DNA of 64,000 nt, from positions 64,458 through 128,457 of the forward strand of contig NZ_JACKUK010000016.1 of the NCBI RefSeq assembly GCF_025822765.1. Direction: 5' to 3'. Made by a program: the position numbers and the translations under genes. Source of the stretch: Mycobacterium barrassiae (GTDB taxonomy: Bacteria > Actinomycetota > Actinomycetes > Mycobacteriales > Mycobacteriaceae). Below, piece after piece: positions 44,509 to 52,765 of the stretch. Positions within the stretch are counted from its first letter, which is position 1. Each line of letters opens with the position of its first letter. The notes under the pieces are model-generated. The model was not told the DNA's origin, searched no databases, and saw nothing but the letters and a program-made list of their open reading frames with translations.

Positions 44509-44838
44509 TTAGACCACCGGCTCCTTGATACAGGTGACGTAGGTGGCGCCGCTGTCGAGAACCCGCGGTTGCTTCCACACCTCGATGGGGAACGACACAT
44601 TCACCAGCGACTGCATCATGTGGATGAGAGCCTTTGCGTCGTCGGGCATTCCGTCCAGCGGGAACCTGGAATCGCAGTATTCCATCACAGCCTCGAGGCG
44701 TGGGAATGCGGTGTCGTAGAACTCCTGCATCTCTTCCATCGTGGAGGCCAGCCGCTTCTGGTAGCGATCCTCCTCGTTGGGCAGGCACCAATCGGAGAAC
44801 CGTTCGAGGTCGGCGAACTCGGGTGGCAACTTAGGCAT
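44509..44838 (-). CDS. Small conserved-looking protein, function unknown
   Basis: A 109-residue soluble, acidic protein. I recognise no family. It has an N-terminal segment LPPEFADLERFSDWCLP, a helical middle rich in Met and Glu (TMEEMQEFYDTAF), and a C-terminal strand-like SGATYVTCIKEPVV. It overlaps the Rieske oxygenase gene by 8 bases, so it is made together with it. Size and place suggest an accessory, chaperone or small subunit of the oxygenase, but that is inference only. No membrane segment or signal peptide is present. Confidence 0.7.
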   Translation of the reverse strand: MPKLPPEFADLERFSDWCLPNEEDRYQKRLASTMEEMQEFYDTAFPRLEAVMEYCDSRFPLDGMPDDAKALIHMMQSLVNVSFPIEVWKQPRVLDSGATYVTCIKEPVV

Positions 44839-46174
44839 TGATGGCGTCCTTCTTGCTGGGGTTCGACGTGGCGTGACCGTTGGTATCGCCGTTGGTCAGG
44901 CCCTTTTCCTTCTTGTACGCGTTGACGTAGTCCCATGCCGTCTTGTGCAGGTGACGCAGCAGAATCTCCTGATCGCACAACGGGAAGTCGGTGACGACCC
45001 GGGTACCGATCTGCGTCTGGGTGGCCTCCAGCGTGTTGGCGTCCTGGAACGCATACTCCTTGAACGTCACGGCCGCGAGCTCGTGGGCGAGCCGCTCACG
45101 GGTGTTGGTGGCCGGCACGAAGTACAGCGTGCACTCGAAGATGTGCTTGTCCACATCGGTGGGCCAGTAGTGGTAGGTGAGGTACCAACCCGGAGCCCAC
45201 AGCAGCAGGGTGAAGTTCGGGAAGAACTCGAACGAGTCCTGACCCCACGAGTGGTGGCGCGACGGGTTGACCGCCGGCGGCAACTCGTCGGGCAGGATGC
45301 CCTTGATCTTGGGCCGGTCCCATGGCCCGAACAGACCGCTGTGCAGCACGCGCTCGATCGGCTTGACCATGTTCTCGTCCTTCGGCGGGCTCATGCCCCC
45401 CCAGGACGAGATCATCGAGTGCTGACCCTTGATGTCGTAGTGCAGAGCCTCGAAACCGTAGCTCGCCAGCTTCTCGGCTTCCTCCTTGACCGCCTGCTTC
45501 ATGTGCAGGATCGGCGCGTGGTAGAACTCGACGAACGCGTCGATGAACAGCTTCCAGTTCGCATTGACTTCAGCTCGGTAGCTGTAGGTTTCGGTCATCT
45601 CGTGGAAGGGATAACCCTCCAGACCCTTCCCGAACTCGCCGAGGTACTCGGTCAATGGCTCGGCGTCGTTGTCGAAGTTGATGAAGATGAACCCTTCCCA
45701 CACCTCGCAGCGCACGGGCACCAGCCCGTAGTCGCCCTTGTCGAGGTCGAAGAACTCGTCCTCCTGCTGGACGAAGGTCAGGTCACCCTCGAGGCTGTAG
45801 CGCCAGGCGTGGTACTTGCAGGTGAACTGGCGGCACGTGCCCGAGACCTCCTCGCCCGGATAGTCGTTCCACACCAACTTGTTTCCACGGTGGCGGCACA
45901 GGTTGTAGAAGGCGCGAACCTTCTCCTGCTTGTCCTTGACGATGATGACCGACGTGCCCTTACCTGCGGACGGCATCTCCTTGGTGAAGTAGCTGCCCTT
46001 CTTGGGCAGCCGCTCCACGCGGCCGACGTTCAGCCAGCACTTGCGGAAGATGGCCTGCTGTTCGAGCTTCCACTGCTCGGGGTCGATCGAATCGGTGTAA
46101 TCGACCGGCGCAGTTCCTAGTTCGGGCCAGTTCTCAGTCCAACTGCCTGCCGCCGGCTTGGGGAAAAATGCCAC
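44831..46174 (-). CDS. Rieske non-heme iron ring-hydroxylating oxygenase, alpha subunit
   Basis: A 447-residue protein. The Rieske cluster ligands are in NLCRHRGNKL and FTCKYHAWRY (C-x-H and C-x2-H, about residues 90-116). The mononuclear iron site appears as DAFVEFYHAPILHMKQ. Such enzymes hydroxylate aromatic or alicyclic compounds with oxygen and electrons from a reductase. No reductase or ferredoxin gene is in this operon. A small unknown gene overlaps its end by 8 bases, and a CMD-like gene lies 7 bases before its start. It is probably the first oxidative step of the operon. Confidence 0.9.
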   Translation of the reverse strand: MAFFPKPAAGSWTENWPELGTAPVDYTDSIDPEQWKLEQQAIFRKCWLNVGRVERLPKKGSYFTKEMPSAGKGTSVIIVKDKQEKVRAFYNLCRHRGNKLVWNDYPGEEVSGTCRQFTCKYHAWRYSLEGDLTFVQQEDEFFDLDKGDYGLVPVRCEVWEGFIFINFDNDAEPLTEYLGEFGKGLEGYPFHEMTETYSYRAEVNANWKLFIDAFVEFYHAPILHMKQAVKEEAEKLASYGFEALHYDIKGQHSMISSWGGMSPPKDENMVKPIERVLHSGLFGPWDRPKIKGILPDELPPAVNPSRHHSWGQDSFEFFPNFTLLLWAPGWYLTYHYWPTDVDKHIFECTLYFVPATNTRERLAHELAAVTFKEYAFQDANTLEATQTQIGTRVVTDFPLCDQEILLRHLHKTAWDYVNAYKKEKGLTNGDTNGHATSNPSKKDAINA

Positions 46175-46181
46175 GGTTTGT

Positions 46182-46721
46182 CTACCTCTCTACGTGTTCT
46201 TCTGAGTCGGGTTCGACACCGAACGTGTTGATAGCCATGGCGAGTGCGCCATAGCAGCCGATAGTGAAGACGAGATCCATCCGTTGGCGCTCGTCGAGGT
46301 GCTCCGAGAGCGCCGCCCATGTCGCATCGGAGATCACCGAGTCGTCCTCGAGTTCATCGACGGCCGCGATGACCGCGCGATCGAGATCGTCGGTGGCCTC
46401 GCCGCGCTGGATGCCTTCGATGACCTCAGGGGTCAGGCCGGTCTCGCCACCCATGCGGACGTGGTGGCGCCATTCGTACTCGCAGTGGCGCCGGTGGGCG
46501 ACTCGCAGCACCGCCAGCTCGCGCAGCCGGTCCGACAGCGTCGACCCGTAGAGCAGGTGAAAGTTGAAACGCAGGAAGGCGCGGGTCAGCTTGGGGTGGC
46601 GGACGAGTGTGGCGACGAGGTTGCCCGCGGCTTCGGGGTTACGTCGCTCGACCGGCATGTTCTCCAGCGCCCGATCGACAGCGTCGTCCCACTGGTCAGC
46701 GGGGAGCGGTGAGACACGCAC
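46182..46721 (-). CDS. Carboxymuconolactone decarboxylase/AhpD-like protein
   Basis: A 179-residue all-helical protein of the CMD/AhpD family. The active region reads RHCEYEWRHHVRMGGETGL, with the Cys, Glu and paired His typical of the group. Members act as decarboxylases or as small peroxide-linked oxidoreductases. The GTG at 46721 is preferred because AGAGGAAG precedes it by six bases; longer starts would run through the operator at 46742-46758. It is the first gene of the Rieske operon, and its place suggests action on an oxygenase product. Confidence 0.82.
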   Translation of the reverse strand: MRVSPLPADQWDDAVDRALENMPVERRNPEAAGNLVATLVRHPKLTRAFLRFNFHLLYGSTLSDRLRELAVLRVAHRRHCEYEWRHHVRMGGETGLTPEVIEGIQRGEATDDLDRAVIAAVDELEDDSVISDATWAALSEHLDERQRMDLVFTIGCYGALAMAINTFGVEPDSEEHVER

Positions 46722-46741
46722 CGACGACTTCCTCTCGTTCA

Positions 46742-46758
46742 CGAGAATTAGATTCTCA
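46742..46758. promoter_or_regulatory. GAGAA-N5-TTCTC operator before the Rieske operon
   Basis: CGAGAATTAGATTCTCA contains the perfect core GAGAA-N5-TTCTC. It lies just upstream of the start chosen for the CMD-like gene, so a bound repressor would block the whole seven-gene operon. Confidence 0.65.
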
Positions 46759-46981
46759 TATTTCGCCAATAGATTTCCACCTTTCCCCCAGATGGTCAAT
46801 CCCGAACGTCAGATGTGCCGGTCAGTGGCCTGTCACTTAGCGCCAACGGCGCAGCAAGAAGGCCATGCGGGCGGTTTCGGACATTGATTCTCGCCGCAAG
46901 AGAAGCTAGTTTCCTCAGATAGAGAACACCACTGGGTAACTAGTGTTGGGGCCATCACAGGTTGCGACGGAGGGAACAGGC

Positions 46982-48277
46982 ATGAACAAAGAAGACATGA
47001 TCCTGATCAGCGTTGATGATCACATCGTCGAGCCGCCGGACATGTTCAAGAACCATCTGCCGAAGAAGTACCTGGATGAGGCTCCGCGGTTGGTGCACAA
47101 CCCCGACGGATCGGACACCTGGCAGTTCCGCGACATCGTGATCCCCAACGTCGCCCTCAATGCAGTGGCGGGCCGGCCGAAGGAGGAGTACGGCCTGGAA
47201 CCCCAGGGACTCGACGAGATCCGCCCCGGCTGTTACCAGGTCGACGAGCGAGTCAAGGACATGAACGCCGGCGGCATCCTCGGCTCGATGTGCTTCCCGT
47301 CGTTCCCGGGGTTCGCCGGGCGACTGTTCGCCACCGAGGATCACGAGTTCTCGCTCGCGCTCGTGCAGGCCTACAACGACTGGCATGTCGAGGAGTGGTG
47401 CGGGGCCTACCCGGCGCGGTTCATTCCGATGACTCTGCCGGTGATCTGGGATCCGGAGGCCTGCGCCAAGGAGATCCGCCGCAATGCCGCACGCGGTGTG
47501 CACTCGCTGACGTTCACGGAGAACCCCTCGGCGATGGGCTATCCCAGCTTCCACGACTTCGACCACTGGAAGCCGATGTGGGACGCGCTGGTCGACACCG
47601 ACACCGTGCTGAACGTGCACATCGGGTCGTCGGGCCGACTGGCCATCACCGCCCCGGATGCGCCGATGGACGTGATGATCACCCTGCAGCCGATGAACAT
47701 CGTGCAGGCCGCCGCGGACCTGCTGTGGTCGCGGCCGATCAAGGAGTACCCCGACCTGAAGATCGCGCTGTCCGAGGGCGGCACCGGCTGGATCCCGTAT
47801 TTCCTGGAGCGGGTGGACCGCACCTATGAGATGCACTCGACGTGGACGGGCCAGGACTTCAAGGGCAAGCTGCCGAGCGAGGTGTTCCGGGACCACTTCC
47901 TGACCTGCTTCATCGCCGACCCGGTGGGCGTGACGACGCGTCACCAAATCGGCGTCGACAACATCTGCTGGGAAGCCGACTATCCGCACAGCGACTCGAT
48001 GTGGCCCGGCGCGCCCGAACAACTCGACGAGGTGCTCAAGGCCAACAACGTGCCCGACGACGAGGTCAACAAGATGACCTACGAGAACGCGATGCGGTGG
48101 TACCACTGGGATCCGTTCACCCACATCTCCAAGGAGCAGGCGACCGTCGGCGCGCTGCGCAAGGCGGCCGAAGGCCACGACGTCAGCATCCAGGCGCTGT
48201 CGAAGAAGGAGAAGACCGGCGCCACCTTCGAAGACTTCGCGGCCAGGGCCAAGGAACTGACCGGCAACAAAGACTGA
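46982..48277 (+). CDS. Amidohydrolase-2 family protein
   Basis: A 431-residue TIM-barrel protein of the amidohydrolase-2/ACMSD-like family. Likely metal ligands occur in ISVDDHIVEP near residue 10, LNVHIGSSG near 220 and WEADYPHSDS near 330. Relatives are decarboxylases or hydrolases of aromatic and muconate-like acids. The ATG at 46982 has GGAGGG upstream and is preferred over a frame opening at 46943. It begins a co-directional set of six genes, divergent from the Rieske operon. A degenerate operator-like sequence lies at 46900-46914. It is related to the protein at 20121-21296. Confidence 0.82.
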   Translation: MNKEDMILISVDDHIVEPPDMFKNHLPKKYLDEAPRLVHNPDGSDTWQFRDIVIPNVALNAVAGRPKEEYGLEPQGLDEIRPGCYQVDERVKDMNAGGILGSMCFPSFPGFAGRLFATEDHEFSLALVQAYNDWHVEEWCGAYPARFIPMTLPVIWDPEACAKEIRRNAARGVHSLTFTENPSAMGYPSFHDFDHWKPMWDALVDTDTVLNVHIGSSGRLAITAPDAPMDVMITLQPMNIVQAAADLLWSRPIKEYPDLKIALSEGGTGWIPYFLERVDRTYEMHSTWTGQDFKGKLPSEVFRDHFLTCFIADPVGVTTRHQIGVDNICWEADYPHSDSMWPGAPEQLDEVLKANNVPDDEVNKMTYENAMRWYHWDPFTHISKEQATVGALRKAAEGHDVSIQALSKKEKTGATFEDFAARAKELTGNKD

Positions 48278-48285
48278 GTACCACA

Positions 48286-48338
48286 GCGATTTCGGCGTGC
48301 TCGGTAACGCTCAGCGAGACCCAGCACGCCGAAATCGC
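48286..48338. repeat. Family B palindrome, copy 1
   Basis: GCGATTTCGGCGTGCT (48286-48301) and its exact complement AGCACGCCGAAATCGC (48323-48338) flank a 21-base centre containing GCTCAGCGAGAC. It follows a gene end by 8 bases. Two close relatives are at 53921-53969 and 57891-57939. Confidence 0.85.
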
Positions 48339-48358
48339 CATGCAATGGAGGAGAACGC

Positions 48359-49537
48359 GTGTCCGGCGGTATGAGTTTCGAGCTGAGCGAGGATCAGCAG
48401 ACCATTCGTCAGGCCGTCGCCGAGTTGTGCAGCAAGTTCGACGACGAGTACTGGATGCGGAAAGACCTTGCGCACGAATTCCCGCAGGAGTTCTACGACG
48501 CGATCGCCTCCGGCGGCTGGCTGGGCATGACCATCCCGGAGGAGTACGGCGGACACGGGCTGGGCATCACCGAGGCCACGCTGCTCCTCGAAGAGGTCGC
48601 GCGGTCCGGGGCGGCGATGAACGGTGCCAGCGCCATTCACCTGACGATTTTTGGCATGCAACCGGTCGTCAAGCACGGGTCCGACGAACTGAAGGCCGCG
48701 ACTCTGCCGCGCATCGTCAACGGCGATCTGCACGTCTGCTTCGGCGTCACCGAACCCACTGCCGGGCTGGACACCTCGCGGATCACGACGTTCGCGAAGC
48801 GCGAGGGTGACAAGTACCGGATCAACGGCCGCAAGGTGTGGATCTCGAAAGCGCAAGAGTCCGAGAAGATCCTGTTGCTCACCCGGACCACGCCGTACGA
48901 CCAGGTCACCAAGAAGACCGACGGCATGACGCTGTTCCTGACGGATCTCAACCGCGACCACGTCGACATCCGGCCGATCAAGAAGATGGGCCGCAACGCC
49001 GTCAGCAGCAACGAGGTGTTCATCGACGATCTCGTGGTCCCTGTCGGGGATCGCGTCGGCGAGGAAGGCAAGGGCTTCAAGTACATCCTCGACGGGTTGA
49101 ACCCGGAGCGGATGCTGATCGCCGCCGAGGCGCTGGGCATCGGGCGCGTCGCCCTCGAGAAGGCCGTCAAGTACGGCAACGAGCGCGTGGTGTTCAACCG
49201 GCCCATCGGCATGAACCAGGGCCTGCAGTTCCCGCTCGCGGATTCCCTTGCCCGCCTTGATGCGGCTGAGCTCGTGCTGCGCAAGGCCACCTGGCTTTAC
49301 GACAACGGGAAGCCGTGTGGACGCGAGGCCAACACCGCAAAATACCTCTGTGCCGACGCCGGTTTCGGCGCCGCCGACCGCGCACTGCAGCTGCACGGCG
49401 GCATGGGCTACTCCGAGGAGTACCACGTGTCACGTTATTTCCGCGAGTCGCGGCTGATGAAGATCGCGCCCGTCAGCCAGGAGATGATCCTGAACTTCCT
49501 CGGCGAGCACGTGCTCGGAATGCCGAGGAGCTACTGA
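48359..49537 (+). CDS. Acyl-CoA dehydrogenase
   Basis: A 392-residue acyl-CoA dehydrogenase. It has CFGVTEPTAGLDTSRITTFA, YRINGRKVWISKAQ, ALQLHGGMGYSEEYHVSRYFRES near the C terminus, and the LNPERMLIAAEALGIG block. The start is GTG with GGAGGAG six bases upstream. It is separated from the amidohydrolase by a family B palindrome. It would introduce a double bond into the CoA ester supplied by the CoA transferase encoded downstream. A 17-codon open frame overlaps its last base. Confidence 0.87.
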   Translation: MSGGMSFELSEDQQTIRQAVAELCSKFDDEYWMRKDLAHEFPQEFYDAIASGGWLGMTIPEEYGGHGLGITEATLLLEEVARSGAAMNGASAIHLTIFGMQPVVKHGSDELKAATLPRIVNGDLHVCFGVTEPTAGLDTSRITTFAKREGDKYRINGRKVWISKAQESEKILLLTRTTPYDQVTKKTDGMTLFLTDLNRDHVDIRPIKKMGRNAVSSNEVFIDDLVVPVGDRVGEEGKGFKYILDGLNPERMLIAAEALGIGRVALEKAVKYGNERVVFNRPIGMNQGLQFPLADSLARLDAAELVLRKATWLYDNGKPCGREANTAKYLCADAGFGAADRALQLHGGMGYSEEYHVSRYFRESRLMKIAPVSQEMILNFLGEHVLGMPRSY

Positions 49538-49590
49538 TGGGCTATTTCGATCTCACCGCGAGCGAGATAGCCGGCGGCATGGTGATGTAG
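49537..49590 (+). other. 17-codon open frame between two operon genes
   Basis: ATG to TAG encoding MGYFDLTASEIAGGMVM. The start overlaps the acyl-CoA dehydrogenase stop by one base, and the stop is 4 bases before the CoA-transferase ATG. It could be a leader that couples translation, a remnant, or chance. No ribosome site is clear. Confidence 0.25.
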
Positions 49591-49594
49591 TTAC

Positions 49595-50809
49595 ATGAAT
49601 GCGCCGTTGACGGGCGTGACCGTCGTAGCGATGGAGCAGGCCGTAGCCGCTCCGATGTGCACCCGCGTGCTCGCCGATTTCGGGGCGCGCGTGATCAAAG
49701 TGGAGAACCCCAACGGCGGCGACTTCGCCCGCGCCTACGACGACGTCGTCAACGGACCCGGCGGAATGGCTGCGCACTTCGTCTGGTGCAACCGCGGCAA
49801 GGAATCGGTCACTCTCAACACGAAATCGCCTGAGGGACTGGATCTGTTGCACCGGCTTCTCGACCGTGCCGACGCCTTCGTATCCAACCTCGCGCCGGGA
49901 TCGACGGCCAGGATGGGGATCTCGGCCGCCGACCTGGCGGTGCGCCACCCCAACGTCATACCCGTCGAGATTGACGGCTATGGCCCCGGCGGGCCCATCT
50001 CGCACAAGCGCGCGTATGACCTTCTGGTGCAGGCGGAATCGGGTTCGTGTGCCGTCACCGGCTACCCGGGGATGCCTGCCAAGCCCGGGCCCGCGGTGGC
50101 CGACTTCACGACGGGTCTGTACGCCGCGATCTCCATTCTCGCGCTGTTGTTCGCGCGGGGGAGACGTGAAGACGGCGCCGCGGCGCCCGCCGTCGAACTG
50201 AGCCTGTTCGACGTGATGACCGATGTCATGGGTTACGCGCTGACCTACACCCAGCATTCGGGCATTGACCAGGAGCCCCTCGGTGTGGGGTCACCCGCGG
50301 TCGCGCCTTATGGGGCGTATCCGACCCGCGACGGCCAGACGGTGGTGCTGGGCACGACGAACGATCGTGAGTGGCAGCGCGTCGCCCGCGAGATCATCGA
50401 CCGGCCCGACCTCGCCGACGACCCGCGCTTCGCCACCAATCCGGAGCGTTGCGTGCACCGGGAGATCCTCGACGAGGCCATCCGATCCTGGTGTGCCCAG
50501 CATGATCTGGCCGAGATTCAGAAGATCGCCGACGCCGCGGGCATCGGCAATTCGCGTTACAACCTGCCCAGCGAGGTCGTCGTGCACCCGCACCTGACCG
50601 CGCGCGATCGGTGGCGCACGGTCGCCACGCCGGTGGGCGAGATCCAGGCGTTGCGTCCGCCGCCGGTGATCACCGGATTCGAACAGCCGATGGGCGCGAT
50701 ACCGGGGCTCGGCGAGCACACCGACGCCGTCCTGAGCGAATTGGGTTTGACCGCAGACGAACTCAGCCGGCTTCGGGCCGACGGCGTGATCGGGCCGGCA
50801 CACCCGTGA
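49595..50809 (+). CDS. CaiB/BaiF class III CoA transferase
   Basis: A 404-residue single-domain CoA transferase. It opens PLTGVTVVAMEQAVAAPMCTR, and the catalytic Asp is visible at 170 in VADFTTGLYA, matching Asp169 of formyl-CoA transferase. It moves CoA from one acid to another, activating the pathway substrate without ATP. It overlaps the hydratase gene by 4 bases and lies between two acyl-CoA dehydrogenase genes, so it probably starts this beta-oxidation-like set. It differs from the fused enzyme at 24672-27104 in being a single domain. Confidence 0.88.
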   Translation: MNAPLTGVTVVAMEQAVAAPMCTRVLADFGARVIKVENPNGGDFARAYDDVVNGPGGMAAHFVWCNRGKESVTLNTKSPEGLDLLHRLLDRADAFVSNLAPGSTARMGISAADLAVRHPNVIPVEIDGYGPGGPISHKRAYDLLVQAESGSCAVTGYPGMPAKPGPAVADFTTGLYAAISILALLFARGRREDGAAAPAVELSLFDVMTDVMGYALTYTQHSGIDQEPLGVGSPAVAPYGAYPTRDGQTVVLGTTNDREWQRVAREIIDRPDLADDPRFATNPERCVHREILDEAIRSWCAQHDLAEIQKIADAAGIGNSRYNLPSEVVVHPHLTARDRWRTVATPVGEIQALRPPPVITGFEQPMGAIPGLGEHTDAVLSELGLTADELSRLRADGVIGPAHP

Positions 50810-51603
50810 GCGAGGACCAGGTGCTGCTGTGCGAGGACCGCGACGGGGTCTGCACGCTGACTCTCAACCGGCCCGACCGCAAGAACGCGATCAACGCGCA
50901 GTTGTGGGAGGAACTGGCCGACGCACTGCGCGCCGCCGCGCGAGACACCGAATTACGCGCACTGGTGGTCACGGGTGCGGGCGGGGCGTTCTGTTCCGGC
51001 GCGGATATCGCCACGGGCGAGGACATCCATCCCCGGCACAAGCTGCGGCGGCTCACTGAGGTCGCACTCGCGCTGCACGAGCTGACCGTCCCCACCATCG
51101 CGAAGGTGAACGGCGTGGCCGTCGGCGCGGGCTGGAACCTGGCCCTCGGCTGCGATCTCGTCGTCGCGACGCCGGAGTCGCGGTTCTGTCAAATCTTCTC
51201 CAAGCGTGGCTTGTCGGTCGATCTCGGCGGGTCGTGGCTGCTGCCCAAGCTCGTCGGTCTGCAGCAGGCCAAACGGCTGGTGCTGCTGGCCGACATGATC
51301 GACGCCGAGGAGGCGCGGTCGCTGGGCCTGGTGACCTGGATCAAGGGGGCCGACGAGATCGACGCGTTCGTCGCCGAGCTCGCGGGACGTCTAGCCGCAG
51401 GCCCGCCCGTCGCGCTGGCCCAGAGCAAGGCCCTGCTCAACGATGGCGCCAACGCCACATTGCGCGAAGCGCTGGCCAATGAGGCCCGAGCGCAACCGGG
51501 AAATTTCGCCACTGCAGACTCAACGGAGGCGTATGCCGCATTCGCACAGAAACGCGATGCGACGTTCACCGGCCAATGGGCAGTACCAAGATTGGAGAAG
51601 TGA
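50806..51603 (+). CDS. Enoyl-CoA hydratase/isomerase family protein
   Basis: A 265-residue crotonase-fold protein. It has AFCSGADIATG (first oxyanion loop), KVNGVAVGAGWNLALGCDLVVATPESRFCQIF (second loop), and a C-terminal AYAAFAQKRDATFTG motif shared by PaaG/PaaF-type members. The start is GTG, overlapping the CoA-transferase stop by 4 bases. It probably hydrates the enoyl-CoA made by one of the flanking dehydrogenases. The thiolase gene follows after 2 bases. No 3-hydroxyacyl-CoA dehydrogenase gene lies in this set. Confidence 0.86.
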   Translation: MSEDQVLLCEDRDGVCTLTLNRPDRKNAINAQLWEELADALRAAARDTELRALVVTGAGGAFCSGADIATGEDIHPRHKLRRLTEVALALHELTVPTIAKVNGVAVGAGWNLALGCDLVVATPESRFCQIFSKRGLSVDLGGSWLLPKLVGLQQAKRLVLLADMIDAEEARSLGLVTWIKGADEIDAFVAELAGRLAAGPPVALAQSKALLNDGANATLREALANEARAQPGNFATADSTEAYAAFAQKRDATFTGQWAVPRLEK

Positions 51604-51605
51604 AG

Positions 51606-52751
51606 ATGCGCGAAACAGTCATCGTCGAGGCGGTGCGCACCCCCGTCGGGAAGCGCAACGGCGGACTGTCGGAGATGCACGCCGCTGACCTGTCCGCGAT
51701 CGTCCTCAATGCGCTGATGGAGCGGGCGGGGGTGGACCCCGAGATCGTCGATGACGTGGTGTGGGGTTGCGTCTCACAGGTGGGCGACCAGTCCAGCAAC
51801 ATCGGCCGTTACTCGGTGCTGGCCGCGGGCTGGCCCGAGCACATCCCCGGTACGACGGTCAACCGCGCCTGTGGTTCGAGCCAGCAGGCGCTCGACTTCG
51901 CGGTGCAGGCGGTCATGTCAGGCCAACAGGACGTCGTCGTCGCAGGCGGCGTCGAGGTGATGAGCCGGGTACCGCTCGGGGCGGCCAGGGCCACCGGCAT
52001 GCCGTACGGCCCCAAAGTCCTTGAGCGGTATGGCGACTTCTCGTTCAACCAGGGCATCTCCGCAGAGATGATCTCACAGAAGTGGGGCTTTTCGCGGACC
52101 CAGCTCGACGAGTATTCGGTGCGGTCCCACGAACTGGCGGCGGCCGCACAGGACAGCGGGGCGTTCGAGACCCAGATCATGCCCGTCTTCACCGACGGCG
52201 AGCCCGTCGTCGCCGATGAAGGGGTGCGGCGGGGGACCACCGTGGAGAAGCTGGCCGGCCTCAAGCCGGCGTTCAAGGAGGACGGTGTCATCCATGCGGG
52301 CAACTCGTCGCAGATCTCCGACGGCGCCGCAGCGCTTTTGGTGATGGCCGCCGAGAACGCCATGGCGATGGGACTTCGGCCGATCGCGAGCTACCGCGCC
52401 GGTGCGGTCACCGGGGCCGATCCGGTGCTGATGCTGACGGGTCCGATTCCCGCGACCGAGAAGGTGCTACACAAGGCGGGCGTCACCATCGACGAGGTCG
52501 GTGTCTTCGAGGTCAACGAAGCGTTCGCGCCGGTGCCGTTGGCCTGGCTGGCCGAAACGGGTGCCGACGAGGCGAAACTCAACCCGCTGGGTGGGGCCAT
52601 CGCGCTCGGCCATCCGCTCGGCGCCTCAGGGGCGGTGCTGATGACGCGGATGCTCAACCACATGCGCGACAACGGAATTCGCTACGGGCTACAGACCATG
52701 TGCGAGGGCGGCGGCACCGCCAACGCCACCTTGGTAGAACTCATCGCATAG
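51606..52751 (+). CDS. Thiolase (acetyl-CoA acyltransferase)
   Basis: A 381-residue thiolase. The acylated Cys89 is in NRACGSSQQAL, followed by GGVEVMSRVP, then NEAFAPVPLAW, GGAIALGHPLGASGA and the second Cys in TMCEGGGTANATL, all hallmarks of degradative thiolases. It cleaves a 3-ketoacyl-CoA to release acetyl-CoA or propionyl-CoA. The ATG at 51606 is preferred over a frame opening at 51576 because it starts at the conserved MRETVIVEAVRTP. It lies 14 bases before an acyl-CoA dehydrogenase gene. Confidence 0.92.
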   Translation: MRETVIVEAVRTPVGKRNGGLSEMHAADLSAIVLNALMERAGVDPEIVDDVVWGCVSQVGDQSSNIGRYSVLAAGWPEHIPGTTVNRACGSSQQALDFAVQAVMSGQQDVVVAGGVEVMSRVPLGAARATGMPYGPKVLERYGDFSFNQGISAEMISQKWGFSRTQLDEYSVRSHELAAAAQDSGAFETQIMPVFTDGEPVVADEGVRRGTTVEKLAGLKPAFKEDGVIHAGNSSQISDGAAALLVMAAENAMAMGLRPIASYRAGAVTGADPVLMLTGPIPATEKVLHKAGVTIDEVGVFEVNEAFAPVPLAWLAETGADEAKLNPLGGAIALGHPLGASGAVLMTRMLNHMRDNGIRYGLQTMCEGGGTANATLVELIA

Positions 52752-52765
52752 GACGGATATAACGC

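Noticed and set aside
46900-46914. GAGAAGCTAGTTTCC as another copy of the shared operator before the amidohydrolase
   Set aside because: The right half matches at only three of five positions; kept as a possible degenerate site, not counted.
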